DNA from: Candolleomyces eurysporus
Taxonomy: Eukaryota; Basidiomycota; Agaricomycetes; Agaricales; Psathyrellaceae
DNA length: 25,433 nt
Direction: 5' to 3'
NCBI GenBank assembly: GCA_027579435.1
Contig: JANBPK010001600.1
Coordinates: 1 to 25,433 of the forward strand
Part shown: piece by piece, positions 1 through 11,359 of the stretch
Numbering within the stretch: position 1 is the first letter of the stretch
How the letters are laid out: each line of letters begins with the position of its first letter
Program-made: the position numbers and the translations under genes
Notes under the pieces: generated by a model
Told to the model about the DNA's origin: nothing
Databases searched by the model: none
The model's input: only the letters and a program-made list of their open reading frames with translations

Positions 1-606
1 GAACTAGTAACCTTTCTAGGTATGTCAGATTTACTACTAGAATAAGCCTCAGACTCGTGGCTCATGATGTTGAAGAAGCTGCTCCATTAGACCTAGAATA
101 AACGCAGAGTACATGTAGCTCATATGCACGCCCTCCACTGTAATAAACAAGGATCGAAAGTACATACCGCGTCGATAGATGATTCACCGCACTCGCAAGC
201 TTCACCATCCTGATACCTTTCAGACAAACCATTATATTCTCCGGTGCCGTCTGATCAGGATGTCAAAAACTAGCATCAGTCCGACAGTTCCCGATCAGCT
301 ATATCTGGCCATATCAGCTCTCCCACAAACCCCTGATGCACGAGGTTCCAAGCTCCAACACTCTTGATGCGCAGTTCAGCTATGCAGCTTCTTCGAGATT
401 TAGGACGTCATAAGGCGCCCGGAGTCCCACAAGTCCGACAAGGTGTTTACCGAGTGTTTACGCATACCGATACCTATGTGCACACCAAGGACCGGGTACC
501 GCGGAAAGCTAGTTCGATTTGAAACGGCATAAAGGTGTGAGCGTAGAGTCGGCGCACTATTTAACGCAGAAGAAACAGAGTTGATCATCCACAAGTATCT
601 CGAACA
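1..606. other. Intergenic, no gene recognised
   Basis: I see no convincing exon here. Two loosely similar stretches at about 35-70 and 88-126 both contain CTAGAATAA followed by GCTCAT about 20 bases on; they could be a decayed direct repeat. A weak TATTTAA at about 559-565 lies some 45 bases before the start chosen for the next gene. The open minus-strand frame at 400-753 overlaps the first exon and intron of that gene and resembles no family I know. Confidence 0.5.
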
Positions 607-1857
607 ATGAGCGATCATTATTGGGAGCACCTTCTTCTGGTTGGGGCTCGAAGCTGGTATGCATACTACACGATAGCCCTGGTTCAACTTGGTATGTGCC
701 AATTCACGCCCTTCGGTCGTGAACAGCATCACTGACTGACACCAGGAATACACCTTTTCATGTCACTCTACGGTCTTTCCGTTTTTCTGGAGACTCCAGA
801 CCACCTGAGGAAGGGCAGGAGGAGATATATAGCAGCCAGCTTCGTAATGACGGCGCTCTTGATCTTCAGCACTTCCCTTGACGTGGTCAACAACTTTGAC
901 GCACTCTTCGAGTCAACCTCCGGTCGCCATTATGCAGAACTTGGGTTGGCAAGTGGCTATGCCTGGAAGGCATTGCTCGCCAGCACCACCACGGCGGTTT
1001 CCATCTGGCTTGGGGATGCACTGCTTGTAAGCATCTTTGCAGTCCTTTCACAGGCCTATGACCTACGAATTGTACTGCGCAGGTATATCGTTGCTATGTG
1101 GTCTGTACAGGATATCGGTGGATCGCAGTCCTTCCTGGAGCTACATGTACGGCTGCAATGGGTCAGTCGTCTTTATCAGTGAGCGGGAGAAGTACTAAAT
1201 TCATTTCAAAGTACTGCTGATCCTCGCAACATACATCAAACCCGAGGACTCTTGGTTCAATATTTCCTTGTGTTCCACCCTCTCCGTGTTGCTTACCGTC
1301 TTGACCAATGTCATCGTCACGGCCCTCATCACATCGCATCCGTCGCACGATGTCCATGTTCTTACCGGAATCGCACTTACGGCCCTACACTGGGGTTGTT
1401 GCCATTTTAATCGAGTCTGCTCTACCTCTCACCATCTTCGGCATTATTGCAGGAGCATTGGTGCTTGCAAACACTACTGTGCCAAGCGTGGGTCAGTCCG
1501 AAGGAGCCATGGTTTGTCCGTTTGTGTTTTATAGTCTTTTCTACGCGTTTTGCGTAAGTCCTCGAGCTCAAATACCTCAGGGAATGCTGTCTAAACCTCG
1601 TCTATCAGGCGCTCTCCCCTCAAATGATCATATTCCGGGTGACGACCGGCCGATCTTTGCAAAAGTTCCCTGAGGTGAACAATGGCGTTCTGTCAAGTCC
1701 CATCGAATTCGCCCACGAGAATGCTGAATCAGGTTTCCTCCAAGCATCTTGCGATCGGGAATTGGGCAATGGAGGCATGAATCTCGAGGATGGACGGGGT
1801 GACGCAAGTGACAGCCCTACCTCAGGATCAATTTGCCGCATGAATGACGGAGGCTAA
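607..1857 (+). CDS. Basidiomycete seven-helix membrane protein, five exons, with an apparent one-base frameshift
   Basis: Exons by eye: 607-691, 746-1026, 1083-1161, 1212-1553 and 1609-1857. The introns are 50-56 nt with good GT/AG ends, and ACTAAAT lies near the third acceptor. The product matches a large family of uncharacterised multi-pass proteins common in Agaricomycetes: SLYGLSVFLE in the first helix region, VYRCYVV after intron 2, PYTGVVAILIESA in a later helix, and the hallmark LSPQMIIFRVTTGRS near the C-terminus, followed by a soluble polar tail. Function is unknown; a plasma or internal membrane protein is inferred from the helices. Exon 4 reads ...NVIVTALIT in one frame and RIRRTMSMF in the next. 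No intron fits between them, and dropping one base near 1331-1337 restores the family pattern and gives 344 residues. This is either a sequencing error or a young inactivating mutation. The start at 607 is the first ATG in frame with the first helix. Confidence 0.72.
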
Positions 1858-2698
1858 GGAGCTGGGAGGTTGATAGATCGATACGGAAGAGAGTGACATT
1901 CGTCTGGATACCTGGAAATGGAGCACGGCCCCAACCCTGTTCAGCGTACCCGGCGGCAGACCCGGAATAAACTGCGCATCGATAGGCTGTGGTTAGCCAT
2001 AGAGTCGAGGGAAGAGGAAGCTGCGGTCCGACTATGAGATTCTGCTTTCTACCGCAAGCTAGGAGGAATCGACTGCGGGCCTGTGCAAGGTTTCCCTTTA
2101 ATTCCTACCAATATATAATGTTCGGTTCATTTGTTCATTTGCAAAGATCTTGCAAGCAAAGATACGCGAATCGTGTTTCATCCCATTTACAAGTTCGAGG
2201 TGCCGCCCTTTCTCAAGCGCGGTATGCGCGTGAGGGGTTTCCTGCTCAGTTGAAAATAAGCACTGGCGCCGGGATCCGCCCTTCGTTCGACCCTAGGCAT
2301 ACGCACACAGCGTCGAGAAGCATGCAGTCCATCTCCGCCCGCTCACTTGATAGAATCAAGGCGCTTGCACAGACAGGGGTAGACCTGCCCGATAAAGGTG
2401 GTAATAGCACGTGCGCGGTAATGACCAACGTTGGGCAAGGCTCCGAGCGGAGCATTCGTTTCCTGAGTCAAATCTCTGACTCTCTGCGCATTTTCAGCAC
2501 TCGCTCAGCTCAGCTTCCGCGAACCCGAAAAATAATCTCTACGGGACTTATAAAGCAGCAAAAGGCCGACGAAGACCAGAACGAACCACCTCTGTACTCG
2601 AGTCGAAGCCTCAGAGTACAGAACCTCAGGACAGTGCGACTTGCGGGGAGAGTGTACACTCTTTCTCACTCGTCGTTCGGTCTGCCTCTAGCGACTTT
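1858..2698. other. Intergenic and 5' region of the BTB gene
   Basis: No family member is recognised. The plus frame 1989-2702 stays open for 237 codons, which is unusual, but its composition is Arg/Ser-rich, it resembles nothing I know, and it overlaps the start of the next gene by four bases (ATGA). I take this stretch as the promoter and leader of the BTB gene. Confidence 0.5.
2549..2554 (+). promoter_or_regulatory. Candidate TATA box of the BTB gene
   Basis: TATAAA lies 145 bases upstream of the ATG at 2699 and is the best TATA match in the intergenic region. A start of transcription about 30-60 bases downstream would leave a leader of roughly 100 bases. This is inferred from sequence and spacing only. 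Confidence 0.4.
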
Positions 2699-5600
2699 AT
2701 GACCTGGCTCCATGACTTCTTTCACGCAAAGAATTTTCAGGGTTTCCAGCGGTTGCTCGACGGGCTCAATGAGAAGAAGGCGAGTAACCCGGCGGGACCC
2801 AGCACCAGCGGTGGGCGTTCATGGAATCGACCAGGCTCACTAGCGTCGTCATCTGAGGTCAACTCTCGAGACTGGCTTGGGCGCAGTGTGTTACATTTGG
2901 CCGCTGTGTCGACCGAGTCGATCGAATACCTCAAGGCATTGCTCAAGCATCCAGCCATCAACGTCAATTTGGCCGATTCGGAGAGCCAGTGGACGCCGTT
3001 ACATCGAGCCTTGTATCATGCAAATATCCCAGCAGCGTACGTGTATTGATGGTTCACCTTATTCTGAAGCTAATGCTGCTATAGTTGCCTTCTGTTGCAG
3101 CGTTCCGATCTCGACATCAATTTGAAGGACAAGGAAGGATACACTGCGTTCGACGTTTACAACTCCACAAACAATGGCACCAAGCCAGATATCAACGACA
3201 AAGATGCAGAATTGTTCACTTGGGGTGCAAATAGGTGCGTGTCAGATTCTCTCTCTCGTCTGTGTCTAATCATTGCTTCACAGGAACGCTGCACTGGGCT
3301 TAGGAGACGCCAACGACAGGGTCCACCCCGACAAGGTTGTGCTACATTCCAAAGAGGATATCACCGACACCGAACCCCTCGCCAAGCGGTTCAGCCCGGT
3401 ATTCGTAAAGGAGATTCAGATGTCCAAACTCCATACCGGTACGAACGATTCTCTCTCTCCGATCATCCAAAGTCCTGACACCTCACTAGCGGTCATCACA
3501 TCCGAAAGTTCTGAAAATCTTAGAGTTTGTGGTTTTGGCAGTGGAGGCAGGTGCGCCATATTCCACTTGGTCAATGATACACAGCTCATGGGATGGAAAG
3601 GCTGGGGCGTGGCCAGCAAATGCAATATGATCTCAACCCGCTTCCCCAATTCGACTATACGATCGTCGCCGTTGCGCTAGGACAAGACCATACACTGGCT
3701 GTTACGAAGGCCGGTGAAATCCTCAGCTGGGGGTTGAATCGTTTCTCACAGCTTGGCTATGTTGTTGAGACGACCCCTGGGAAGTTCGTCGATGAGCCTA
3801 TACAAACTACTCCCAAGAAGATCTTGAATCCTCTTCGTAAAGAGGTGGTTATTGGCGTAGCTGCTTGCAAGACTGCGTCCGCGTGTTGGACCGCAGAAGA
3901 GGTTTATACATGGGGCACCAATCATGGTCAGCTTGGGTACGATAAGCATGCACACCCGGTGCAAGTACTTCCTCGTATAGTCACCAAATTCTCGATGCCC
4001 ATCGTGGCCATGTCTCTGACAGTACGTCCTTTGTTTTATTTCGGGCCCAACCTCACTCACACGAAAGCCTTCAGGATAACGTGATGGCTTGCCTCCTCCG
4101 CTCTCAGCAGGTGGAGTGCGTCTGGAACGATAGACATTATCGCATCAAGTGCGTACTAAATATTATATTCTATGCCTGAAGTAAAGCTTATCGTCATTCA
4201 GCTTTCCCATCCATGCGTTTCCTTCAGAGATTCAGCCGTACCGACCTCCACAGGCCATCAAAGCGTCCCATATCGCCAAGCTGGTGGCTTCTGAGAACCT
4301 CATTGCCGCATTATCATCCAATGGAGAGGTCTTTACCTTTTCATCGCCTACTAGCTCTTCAGAGCAGAACGTGGACAGCAGTAACTCGGCGAGACACCCT
4401 TTCCAACCCCAGCGGATTTGGGCACTTCGAAAGAAGTTTAGTTCCGTCAAGGTACTTATCCAGTTTCACGGTATATTGCCTCGTACGATTCTGACCGTCT
4501 ATCCCAGGATGTCGCTATTGGCTCTGATGGCTCTATCATAGTCTGCACGGAATCGGGCCACGTCTACGTTCGCATACGGAACACGAAAGGCGCCGGGAAG
4601 AATTTCAAGTTTCAAAGAATCCAGTACCTCCAACGCATCACCCATGTATCGGCGAATAGTACCGGTGCTTTCGGTGCCCTTCGCGTGGATTTCAAAGCCA
4701 GGCCGATTCACGTGGAAGGCAATTCGTTGGCTCAAGACCTGGGAAATGTTCAGCCTTTCCTCGCTATTCTCAATTCGAAGTCGGATGGAAGTTTCGACAG
4801 CAAATCTGTGGATGACGCTGCGGCCGCCTCGACCCTTCCGGCCTCCTCCAATCTTGAGCCCGATGATGACGAAGAGCAGGAAGATGCGGATATTGAGCAG
4901 GATATCGCCAAGCTTCGCGATCTCATCAGGTTTTTGAAGCGGGAGCATGATAAGCTGAATTCGGGGACGAAATCTGCAAAGGAAGATGATGTGAAGCATC
5001 TCCCGCAGGGCGCTGATACCCTCATCCGCATTGGCGGGTTCACGATTCCAGTCCACCGCGTCATCCTCGCCTCTCGTTCGCCCCGATTGCTCGACCTCTT
5101 CCACGGAACTCCCATAGTTAACTCCGACTCCAAACCCAAGCTTTCGATTCGGCCCATGGCCTCGAGACCCGGTCCTGGACTGGGCGTGAACAAGATCACG
5201 GTCTTGTCGGTGAAGGGCGTGAACCCGCTCTCGGTTCTGGTGCTCGTGCACTACCTCTATTCGGACGAGGTGTTGGCAATTTGGGACCGCCGTATCAACG
5301 TTGCACTTGCCACATATCGGCTTGGGATCAAGGTCGACGCGGGGCTCGTCAAGTCTGATCTCCAGACCCTGGCTGGTGTCTTGGATCTGCAGCCTCTCCA
5401 AGTCGTTCTGCAGGCTCCTGTCAAGCGGGTCCCGTCGTCTTCGCTTCCGCAGCACTTTGGGCAGCTGTTTGAGGTTGCGCAGAACGAGGAGCAGCAGCAA
5501 GATTCGTCGTCGTCTGATGCTCGAGCTCCGGAAGCACTCAGACCTGACGTTGTTCTGGAGTTCAAGGACAGGAATGTTTGGACGCATTCGACGATCTTGA

Positions 5601-7681
5601 GGTGTAGGTCGGCGTTCTTCGCTGGGATGTTCGGGTCGGAGGAGTGGACGGAGAGGAGGTGGAGTGCAGAGGGCGTGTTGAGGGTTGAGTTTAGGCATTT
5701 GAGGTGGCATGTTATGCAGTACGTTATGAGGTTTATGGTGTGTGGTGAGGATAGGGAGATATTCGAGGTATTGGGTGAGTAGGGGTGGTTTCGTCCGTCT
5801 CGTTGTACTTTGATTTGCTGATATCGCCTTTTATTGCAGCGTTCGCCAAGACAGCTGATGACGTCCTAGAGTTCATGTTCGAGGTTATGGCAGCTGCGGT
5901 AAGTGTTTGTTCTCTCCGCTGATGATCTATGCTGAATGCTCCACCATTACTTTAGACCGAGTTGCTGCTCGATCGGCTGCTTCTTATCTGCTCATCCATC
6001 ATCTTGAGCTATCTGAACATCCACAACTGCTGCTACATTTTGGCGGAAGCGACACACTACCACGCCCTTCAATTGATCGACAGAGTGCAAGAATACATGG
6101 CAGCTAATCTTGAATCTCTGCTCGAATCCGGTTTCCTCGACGATCTGCCCAACTATCTTCTCCAGCAACTTTCAACTTTCATCGCGACGAGGCAATCGGA
6201 GAAGTCGTCATTCACCAGGACACCAGTCCACGTGGACAGCCTGTTGGCGAAGCATTGGGATTGGCTATCGTCAGAGGATATTCCAACGCTGATTGTTCGA
6301 ACATTGGAATCGATTAACACGGAAAATAAAAGGGCGAAGAGTGCTAGGAAACCATTACCTTTGTCGGCTCTTCCTGCGTCTCCTCCGCTGCAGAAGCGGG
6401 CTTCAGGAGATGATCTCTTCGCAATGGATGGTGTACCCGATAGTAGTCCGTCTGCGCCGCAGGAACAACTATCTTCAGGAGCGAATCCCAGGACACCTTC
6501 TAAATCTACTGGTCTGGTATGGAAGGTTGCTGATGCCCCACGGTGAGTGCATCTCGACATTTCTTCTAAAAGCTTTGAAACTGACGACTGTCGGTAGCGT
6601 TGATATGAAAACAGTTATGGCTGAAGCAGAGGTATCCAACCGCAGCAATCCGATGGCTGGCCCTCCCAAGTACTCGCCTAGAAAGGCGTCATCTGACCAG
6701 CGATACCAAGCACCTCCACATCAGAAAGGGTCGCCCACCAATCCCTTTGTGGGACCATCGACACCAACTAGGGCTTCTTCCATTGCTCGAAACTTAAAAT
6801 CGCCTTGGAGGACTATGGGAGAGCCCGTGTCTGCGTCACCTGCGGGTATTAGTCCTCTACCACCCCCGGGTCCACAAACCCCTGCGCAGTCGAGTGGGTT
6901 GAGTGCAACTAGACCGCCGGCTTTGGTCAAGGCTCGATCTCCTGGTCAACCTCAAAAGAGTAGCGCCAGTGAAGCTTTCCCTTCATTGTTGGGCCCCGTT
7001 ATCACACCTACAAAGCAATCGTCCAAGGCGGGGGCTAGCATTCGGAGTGCATCGTACGTTGTTCATTTAGCTTATCCGTTACTGTTTCGCTAACGAGGTC
7101 GTATCATTGTTATCAGAGGGAAAGCCTGGACTATCCCACCACCCGAGCCCGTCAACCCTCATCCCGATTCTATCTCGACGTCTCCAACTGGAGGAGCCAT
7201 GTCCTTCGCTGCCATCCAGCGTGCGCAGGAAGAACATATTTCTGCTGGACCGAGTAAAGATAGTAAGAGATCGTTGAGGGATATTCAGCAGGAGGAAGCG
7301 GAGATGCAGCAGGAAGCTGATTTCTTGAAGTGGTGGGAAGAGGAAGAGGAGAGGGTCAAGAAGGAGATGGCAGCGTTGGAGAGTTATCAAAATCAGCACC
7401 AAAATCAGAGACAACAGCAGCATCATGGTGGAGGGAAGAGAGGTGGAAAGCAGCCTGGACAGCAAGGGTCATCCTCGTCGGGTGGTTCGAAGAGGAAGGG
7501 GAAGGGACCGGGATCTAAACAGGGCTCTGGTGCTGGTGGTGAGACTGAGCAGTCGAGGAGTGGGAAAGAACGGGCGTCTGGACAGTCGGGACCACCGGCA
7601 AGAGGGCCATCAAGCGACAAACCCTCGAATGCGAAATCAAGTCAGATTTCGCATCGTCAGCAGAAGAAGCCCGTAGGCTAG
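2699..7681 (+). CDS. Ankyrin-RCC1-BTB-BTB protein (IBTK-like), 12 exons
   Basis: Exons by eye: 2699-3036, 3085-3234, 3284-3438, 3490-3550, 3601-4021, 4075-4148, 4202-4451, 4508-5774, 5840-5898, 5956-6542, 6598-7053 and 7117-7681. They total 4383 nt and code for 1460 residues with no frame conflict. Domains: ankyrin repeats at about 55-150 (GRSVLHLAA, TPLHRALYHAN); an RCC1 propeller at about 155-500 (LFTWGANRNAALGLGD, VCGFGSGGRLG, ILSWGLNRFSQLGY, VYTWGTNHGQLGY); a first BTB at about 652-765 (DTLIRIGGFTIPVHRVILAS); a second BTB plus BACK-like helices at about 828-1000 (WTHSTILRCRSAFFAGMFG); a Pro/Ser-rich linker; then SFAAIQRAQEE, an acidic helix with DFLKWWEEEEERV, and a Gly/Gln/Lys-rich tail. 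This domain order is that of animal IBTK, whose known roles are kinase inhibition and substrate binding for CUL3 ubiquitin ligases. A CUL3 adaptor role is therefore the best inference. The last two exons were once duplicated (10395-11165). Confidence 0.93.
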
Positions 7682-7703
7682 ATAGAACATCCGCCTCAGC
7701 ATC

Positions 7704-7709
7704 AATAAA
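7704..7709 (+). terminator. Poly(A) signal of the BTB gene
   Basis: A canonical AATAAA starts 22 bases after the TAG stop at 7679-7681. It is the nearest such hexamer, consistent with 3' end formation just downstream. Confidence 0.6.
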
Positions 7710-7954
7710 ACTGACACTCTCATTTTTCGATGGCTCCTATGTTTACCCAAGAGCAAATTGAATTGGACGGATAATATTAAGCAACTCTACTACAAGCCAG
7801 AGCCGGACGAAACTTCCGTTGCAGGTTTTTTGCTCGGAGAGGAATAAGTAATTTTTNGGAGGGATCACCGCCATGTCCTAGAGATTAGAGAGTAATCATA
7901 AGTTAAAGAGCGACGGCGTGGGCTTGAAGAGTCGTTGCTCATGTTCTTTTTCTG

Positions 7955-8173
7955 GTGGCCCCACCCGGGGCCCAAGATTATCCTCCCGTCACATACGGAT
8001 ATGTTCCATATCCCCGAATTGAGTCAATCGCGGTCATAGAGCAAAGGGGTATGACATACGAGCACCTCCAGGGGCAGCTTTTTCCTCAATTTGATACGCT
8101 CTACATCTTCGAACATTGGCTCATAAAGTGTCTCGAGGATATCGGCATCGGTATTGAGGACAAGAATGATTAA
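7955..8173 (+). other. Unassigned open frame, possible exon or relic
   Basis: This 72-codon frame has a protein-like composition, with Tyr/Pro-rich then Ile/Leu/Glu-rich segments, and ends in a run of acidic residues. It has no ATG at its start and no clear upstream exon. It could be a fragment of a lost gene or chance. I could not place it in a family. Confidence 0.2.
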
Positions 8174-8864
8174 CATTCGACACTGGCGTAGTGCAACTTG
8201 GCAAGTGCTTGACGGTGAAGCAAATCTGATTCTTCCAGGACCTTCTAGTTGTTATCAGAGTTTTTCTGAGACTAATGAGCAATGGCTAGGCACTTCAAAC
8301 GGTCTGGGTGGGGTGTAGGCCCCAGTCCAAGTCCAATGGCACCGTATTAATTAATATTTAGTCGCGTGGTGAAGATCGATGCGGCTCGAGATCGAGAATA
8401 AATGGCGGTCCTCTTTAAGGCTAGAGTTTCGAGGCCTGGAACGGAACAAATCTACACGAGGGTACATGAGCAAACCATGTGGTAGGCGCCTGTCGGCGCC
8501 AAGCATGGTAATCACCACGGTCGAATCTCCCATATAAGACCTGACAAGAAAGGCTTTGGCTTTTCAATTTTACGTTCTCCTCGAAGAGTCGAGATAGATC
8601 TACTACTATGTCACACCGGCTCACCGATATCATGGCCTCACCATATAGACTGGTGACCAGCCGGAGAATGTGGATAGCTGAGGGTGAGGAGGGCTGAGGA
8701 GAATCTTTGATTCTCCGTCACTCGATGAGCGACAGTCACCTGTCTAGCCTCATCACAGGCCACAGGCCATGCTGGTAACACATTTTCCGCGAAATTAAGA
8801 GTTTCCGGGCACAAATAATTCGCACCCTTCATACTATCATAGCGCGAATGCCGGACTAAAACAG

Positions 8865-8887
8865 AATTTCCGTCTTCAACGGAAATT
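8865..8887. repeat. Perfect 9-bp inverted repeat with a 5-base loop
   Basis: AATTTCCGT and ACGGAAATT flank the loop CTTCA. A similar but bulged hairpin with a TTTCC/GGAAA core lies at 13507-13531. Either could be a miniature element end or a structural site; no target-site duplication was seen. Confidence 0.5.
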
Positions 8888-9394
8888 TACGCTCCTGAAG
8901 ATCGAAGACCGTACGCCATACGAACCCGCTAGTGAAAGGAGCATCACCAGTTCAATGGACTCGTTTGTTGCTATCATATAACCTTCGAGGTCAATTATGA
9001 GCTGAGTTTAGAGTATTCAATAGGCTGGTCAATTATCTAGATTTGTGCCATAATATTGAAAAACGCCGGGGATATTGGTTATCGTCACGAAAGAAAGTTC
9101 GTGAAGTGAAATGTGAGGAGCACTAAACTAAAATTACATAGATACCTTTGGATTATTCTGAGGCATTTTGACTCGGGTTCATACACTCAGTTTCCAGGCG
9201 CCAAGATGGATGCGTGGCATGTGCAGGAACCAACATTGGCACCACCGTTTTCCGTCGGCGTTTCCCGCTTTCCTTTCTTGGGTTCGCCTTACTGTCTCCT
9301 CATGGTCCCGTCCGAGCACACAATAGTAAGGAGGCAAAATGCCTCGGACCACTGCCGTGCAAAGCAGCGGCCACTTCCCACAAGTTGGCTGGAG

Positions 9395-9745
9395 GAGGAG
9401 GAAAATTTAATGTGAGAGATGTGAAGGATGTTCATATCGTTCAGGACCTGCCGCAAACCTGCCGAGTGTGCTCGGTCTCATGATCATTATTGTCGTCGGG
9501 GGACAATGACCATTCATAAAAGTACAGCTGTCTGCTGCTGCTGCTTCTGTTATTGTTGCGACCTAATTTGCTCGGGAAATTGCTGTACGCAGCTATAAGC
9601 GAACCGTTCGCCATGTCCATGGTTAGGAGCCGCAGCAGGCCTAGGAGCGGATAGATTCTGGGGAGGAGGTTGACGATTGTAGTAGCCGCGGTCCTATTGT
9701 TGTGGGTAGTACTCAAGGCCAATACCTTCTTATTTGCACAACTTC
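9395..9745 (-). pseudogene. Decayed partial copy of the Pro/Gln-rich protein gene
   Basis: This region aligns base by base, with many changes and small indels, to the intact gene at 11456-11720. Shared landmarks on the plus strand include GTGAAGGNTGTTCATA, the CTGCTGCTGCT run, ATGTCCATGGTT and GATTGTAGTA. From about 9720 it jumps to sequence matching 12430-12480 (CTTATTTGCAC), so about 0.7 kb of the gene, including its start, is deleted. The frame is broken repeatedly. It is the left-unit partner of the intact gene in the tandem duplication. Confidence 0.75.
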
Positions 9746-9769
9746 ATATAACTAATTTATTCTCATGGG

Positions 9770-10394
9770 TCATTGTGTATGGCGTTCCCGATTGAACATT
9801 TAATGAATCTTCTCATCTTTTCTGTTTGTACCGTTTCTTTTGAGATCAATTTCTGTTCATGTTTCGGGCAAAAAGCCAACAACCACAGTATTTGCTCGAC
9901 GATTCGCCACAAATCTTCGGTACTATCCCAACTTTTTACCGCCAAACCCCTAAATTCCTACATAGCTCCCTGAAGCCCAACACCACAACTTTTGATTTCT
10001 CCTATGTATAAGACGACCGCGACTTAGAGAACATTCCGTGCTGCTATAAAGCTTCTCGATCTGGACCTGGTCCTCGTCGTGCTTTCTCCGTGTCGATTCT
10101 GATTGATCTCGAACAAAATCTTCGATGGGCCAGAGACACAGTGGACTGTGATTCTCTTACAATCAAACTCAGGCGAGTCAGGCCCGGAAGAAGGTGATGG
10201 AAANCAATTGAATAGGGGGGTTATTGAATGCTACATACTTGAAACGCCATAATAACAGCCTTCCCTTTCACTGCTTTTGTCAACAGGAGATTCGAATCTG
10301 AATCGGGAGCACCGTGAACGTCGTGTAGTCCCTGGCTCTGGCTCGAACACCCTCACTCGACAGAAGCACTCAGCTGCATTTTCTCTGTCTGAGA
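9770..10394. other. Relic of the 5' flank of the Pro/Gln-rich gene and duplication junction
   Basis: About 10250-10365 matches 12500-12590 upstream of the intact gene. The 480 bases before it have no counterpart there and hold no recognised gene. The head-to-tail junction of the duplication falls between about 10365 and 10395, where this flank gives way to BTB-gene sequence. There is an N at 10204 after an A run. Confidence 0.5.
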
Positions 10395-11165
10395 GCCGCT
10401 ATCGAATCAGTGGTTCCGCTTCTTCACGGTGGCCCACCAATCCATTTGTGGCACCATCAACGTCCGCCAAAGCTTTGACCACTGCTCGCATAACAAATTC
10501 ACCTAGGAAGGCAATGAGAGACCCGGTACGGTTTCGCTTGCTGGTCTTAGTCCTCTGCCACCCCTGAGTCCCCAAACCCTGCGCAGCCTAGTGGGTTGAG
10601 TGTGGCTAGACCTCGGGCTTTAGCCAGGTCCGATCTCAAAGGGTACCGGAAGCGAAGGGGTTTCTTCCTTGTTGCAGTCGGGTCGCGTTATCACCCTACG
10701 AATCGGAAGCGACAGTCCAAGCCGGGCGCGAGTATGAGGGGTGCATCGTATGCCATCGTCCAGTCGGATTCCTCCTTTTCGTTTGCTAAAAATACGTGTA
10801 CTATCGTTTCCAGAGGGAAAGCGTGGACTAACCGCCAACTGAACTCGTCGATCCCCACCCTATCTCGACCTCTTTCGCTGGAGGAACGAGATCGGTCGTT
10901 ACGTCCTAGCGTGTACAGGATGAGGAACTTTCTGCTGGACCTGATAGCAAGGGGTCGTTGAGGAAGATTTAGTGAAAAGAAGCAGAGGTGCAGCAGGAGG
11001 CAAATTGTTCAAGTGACGGGCTCGAGGAGGAAGAGAAGGTGATGGCCACGTTGGAGAGATCGGAATCAGCATCAGCATGGCGGAGGAAGGAATGACGGGA
11101 AGCAGGGCGGCATGCGCAGCAGCAAGGATTGTCGTCGAGCGGAGGGAAATGGGAAAGGACCAGAA
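10395..11165 (+). pseudogene. Decayed copy of the 3' end of the BTB gene (exons 11-12)
   Basis: The sequence follows 6695-7515 closely. CCCACCAATCC...TTTGTGG, CCTGCGCAG...AGTGGGTTGAGTG, GCGTTATCAC and AGGGAAAGC are shared, and the intron equivalent of 7054-7116 is still present at about 10748-10814. Frames are broken by several indels. At 10970-10975 two adjacent glutamine codons of the gene (7286-7291) have become TAG TGA, part of a cluster of C-to-T and G-to-A changes. The helix with DFLKWW is partly deleted. It begins inside exon 11 and lacks all ankyrin, RCC1 and BTB sequence, so it never made the whole protein. Confidence 0.82.
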
Positions 11166-11359
11166 CAATAGTATGCTCTCTAGGTTTGTGATACTATTTT
11201 CACGTTTATTGTGGCCAAAAACGTGTAAAGCTTGACTGAATAATGTACACGGGCTAGCCAGTCAGATTTGTAAGCCGTTCTACCGCCGGAAATTTGCTAT
11301 ACTGTCCGAATCAGGTCGCACAATAATGTGAATGCATGATATCACAAATAGTGCATAAG

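Larger units (their letters stand above)
7710..9394. other. Gene-poor stretch present only in the left duplication unit
   Basis: The right unit has only about 190 bases at the same place, so 1.5-1.7 kb was inserted here or lost there. The only tempting frame is 7955-8173 plus (72 codons, beginning at GTG, containing PPVTYGYVPYP and FEHWLIKCLEDIG). I do not recognise it. A perfect 9-bp hairpin lies at 8865-8887. The single N at 7857 follows a T run. No terminal repeats or transposase were found. Confidence 0.5.

Noticed and set aside
400..753. 117-codon minus-strand frame
   Set aside because: It overlaps the first exon and intron of the membrane protein gene on the plus strand and resembles nothing.
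1989..2702. 237-codon open plus frame upstream of the BTB gene
   Set aside because: Arg/Ser-rich with no recognisable domain, and it contains the best TATA box for the BTB gene. It overlaps the BTB start by four bases, which has no meaning in a fungus. Its length is unusual but not enough alone.
4499..5710. 403-codon minus-strand frame
   Set aside because: It lies opposite the large BTB exon (4508-5774), whose plus frame carries clear RCC1 and BTB motifs. The minus frame is a shadow of its codon use.
9214..9483. Plus frame next to the Pro/Gln-rich relic
   Set aside because: It partly overlaps the relic, which is minus-strand, and shows no conserved motif.
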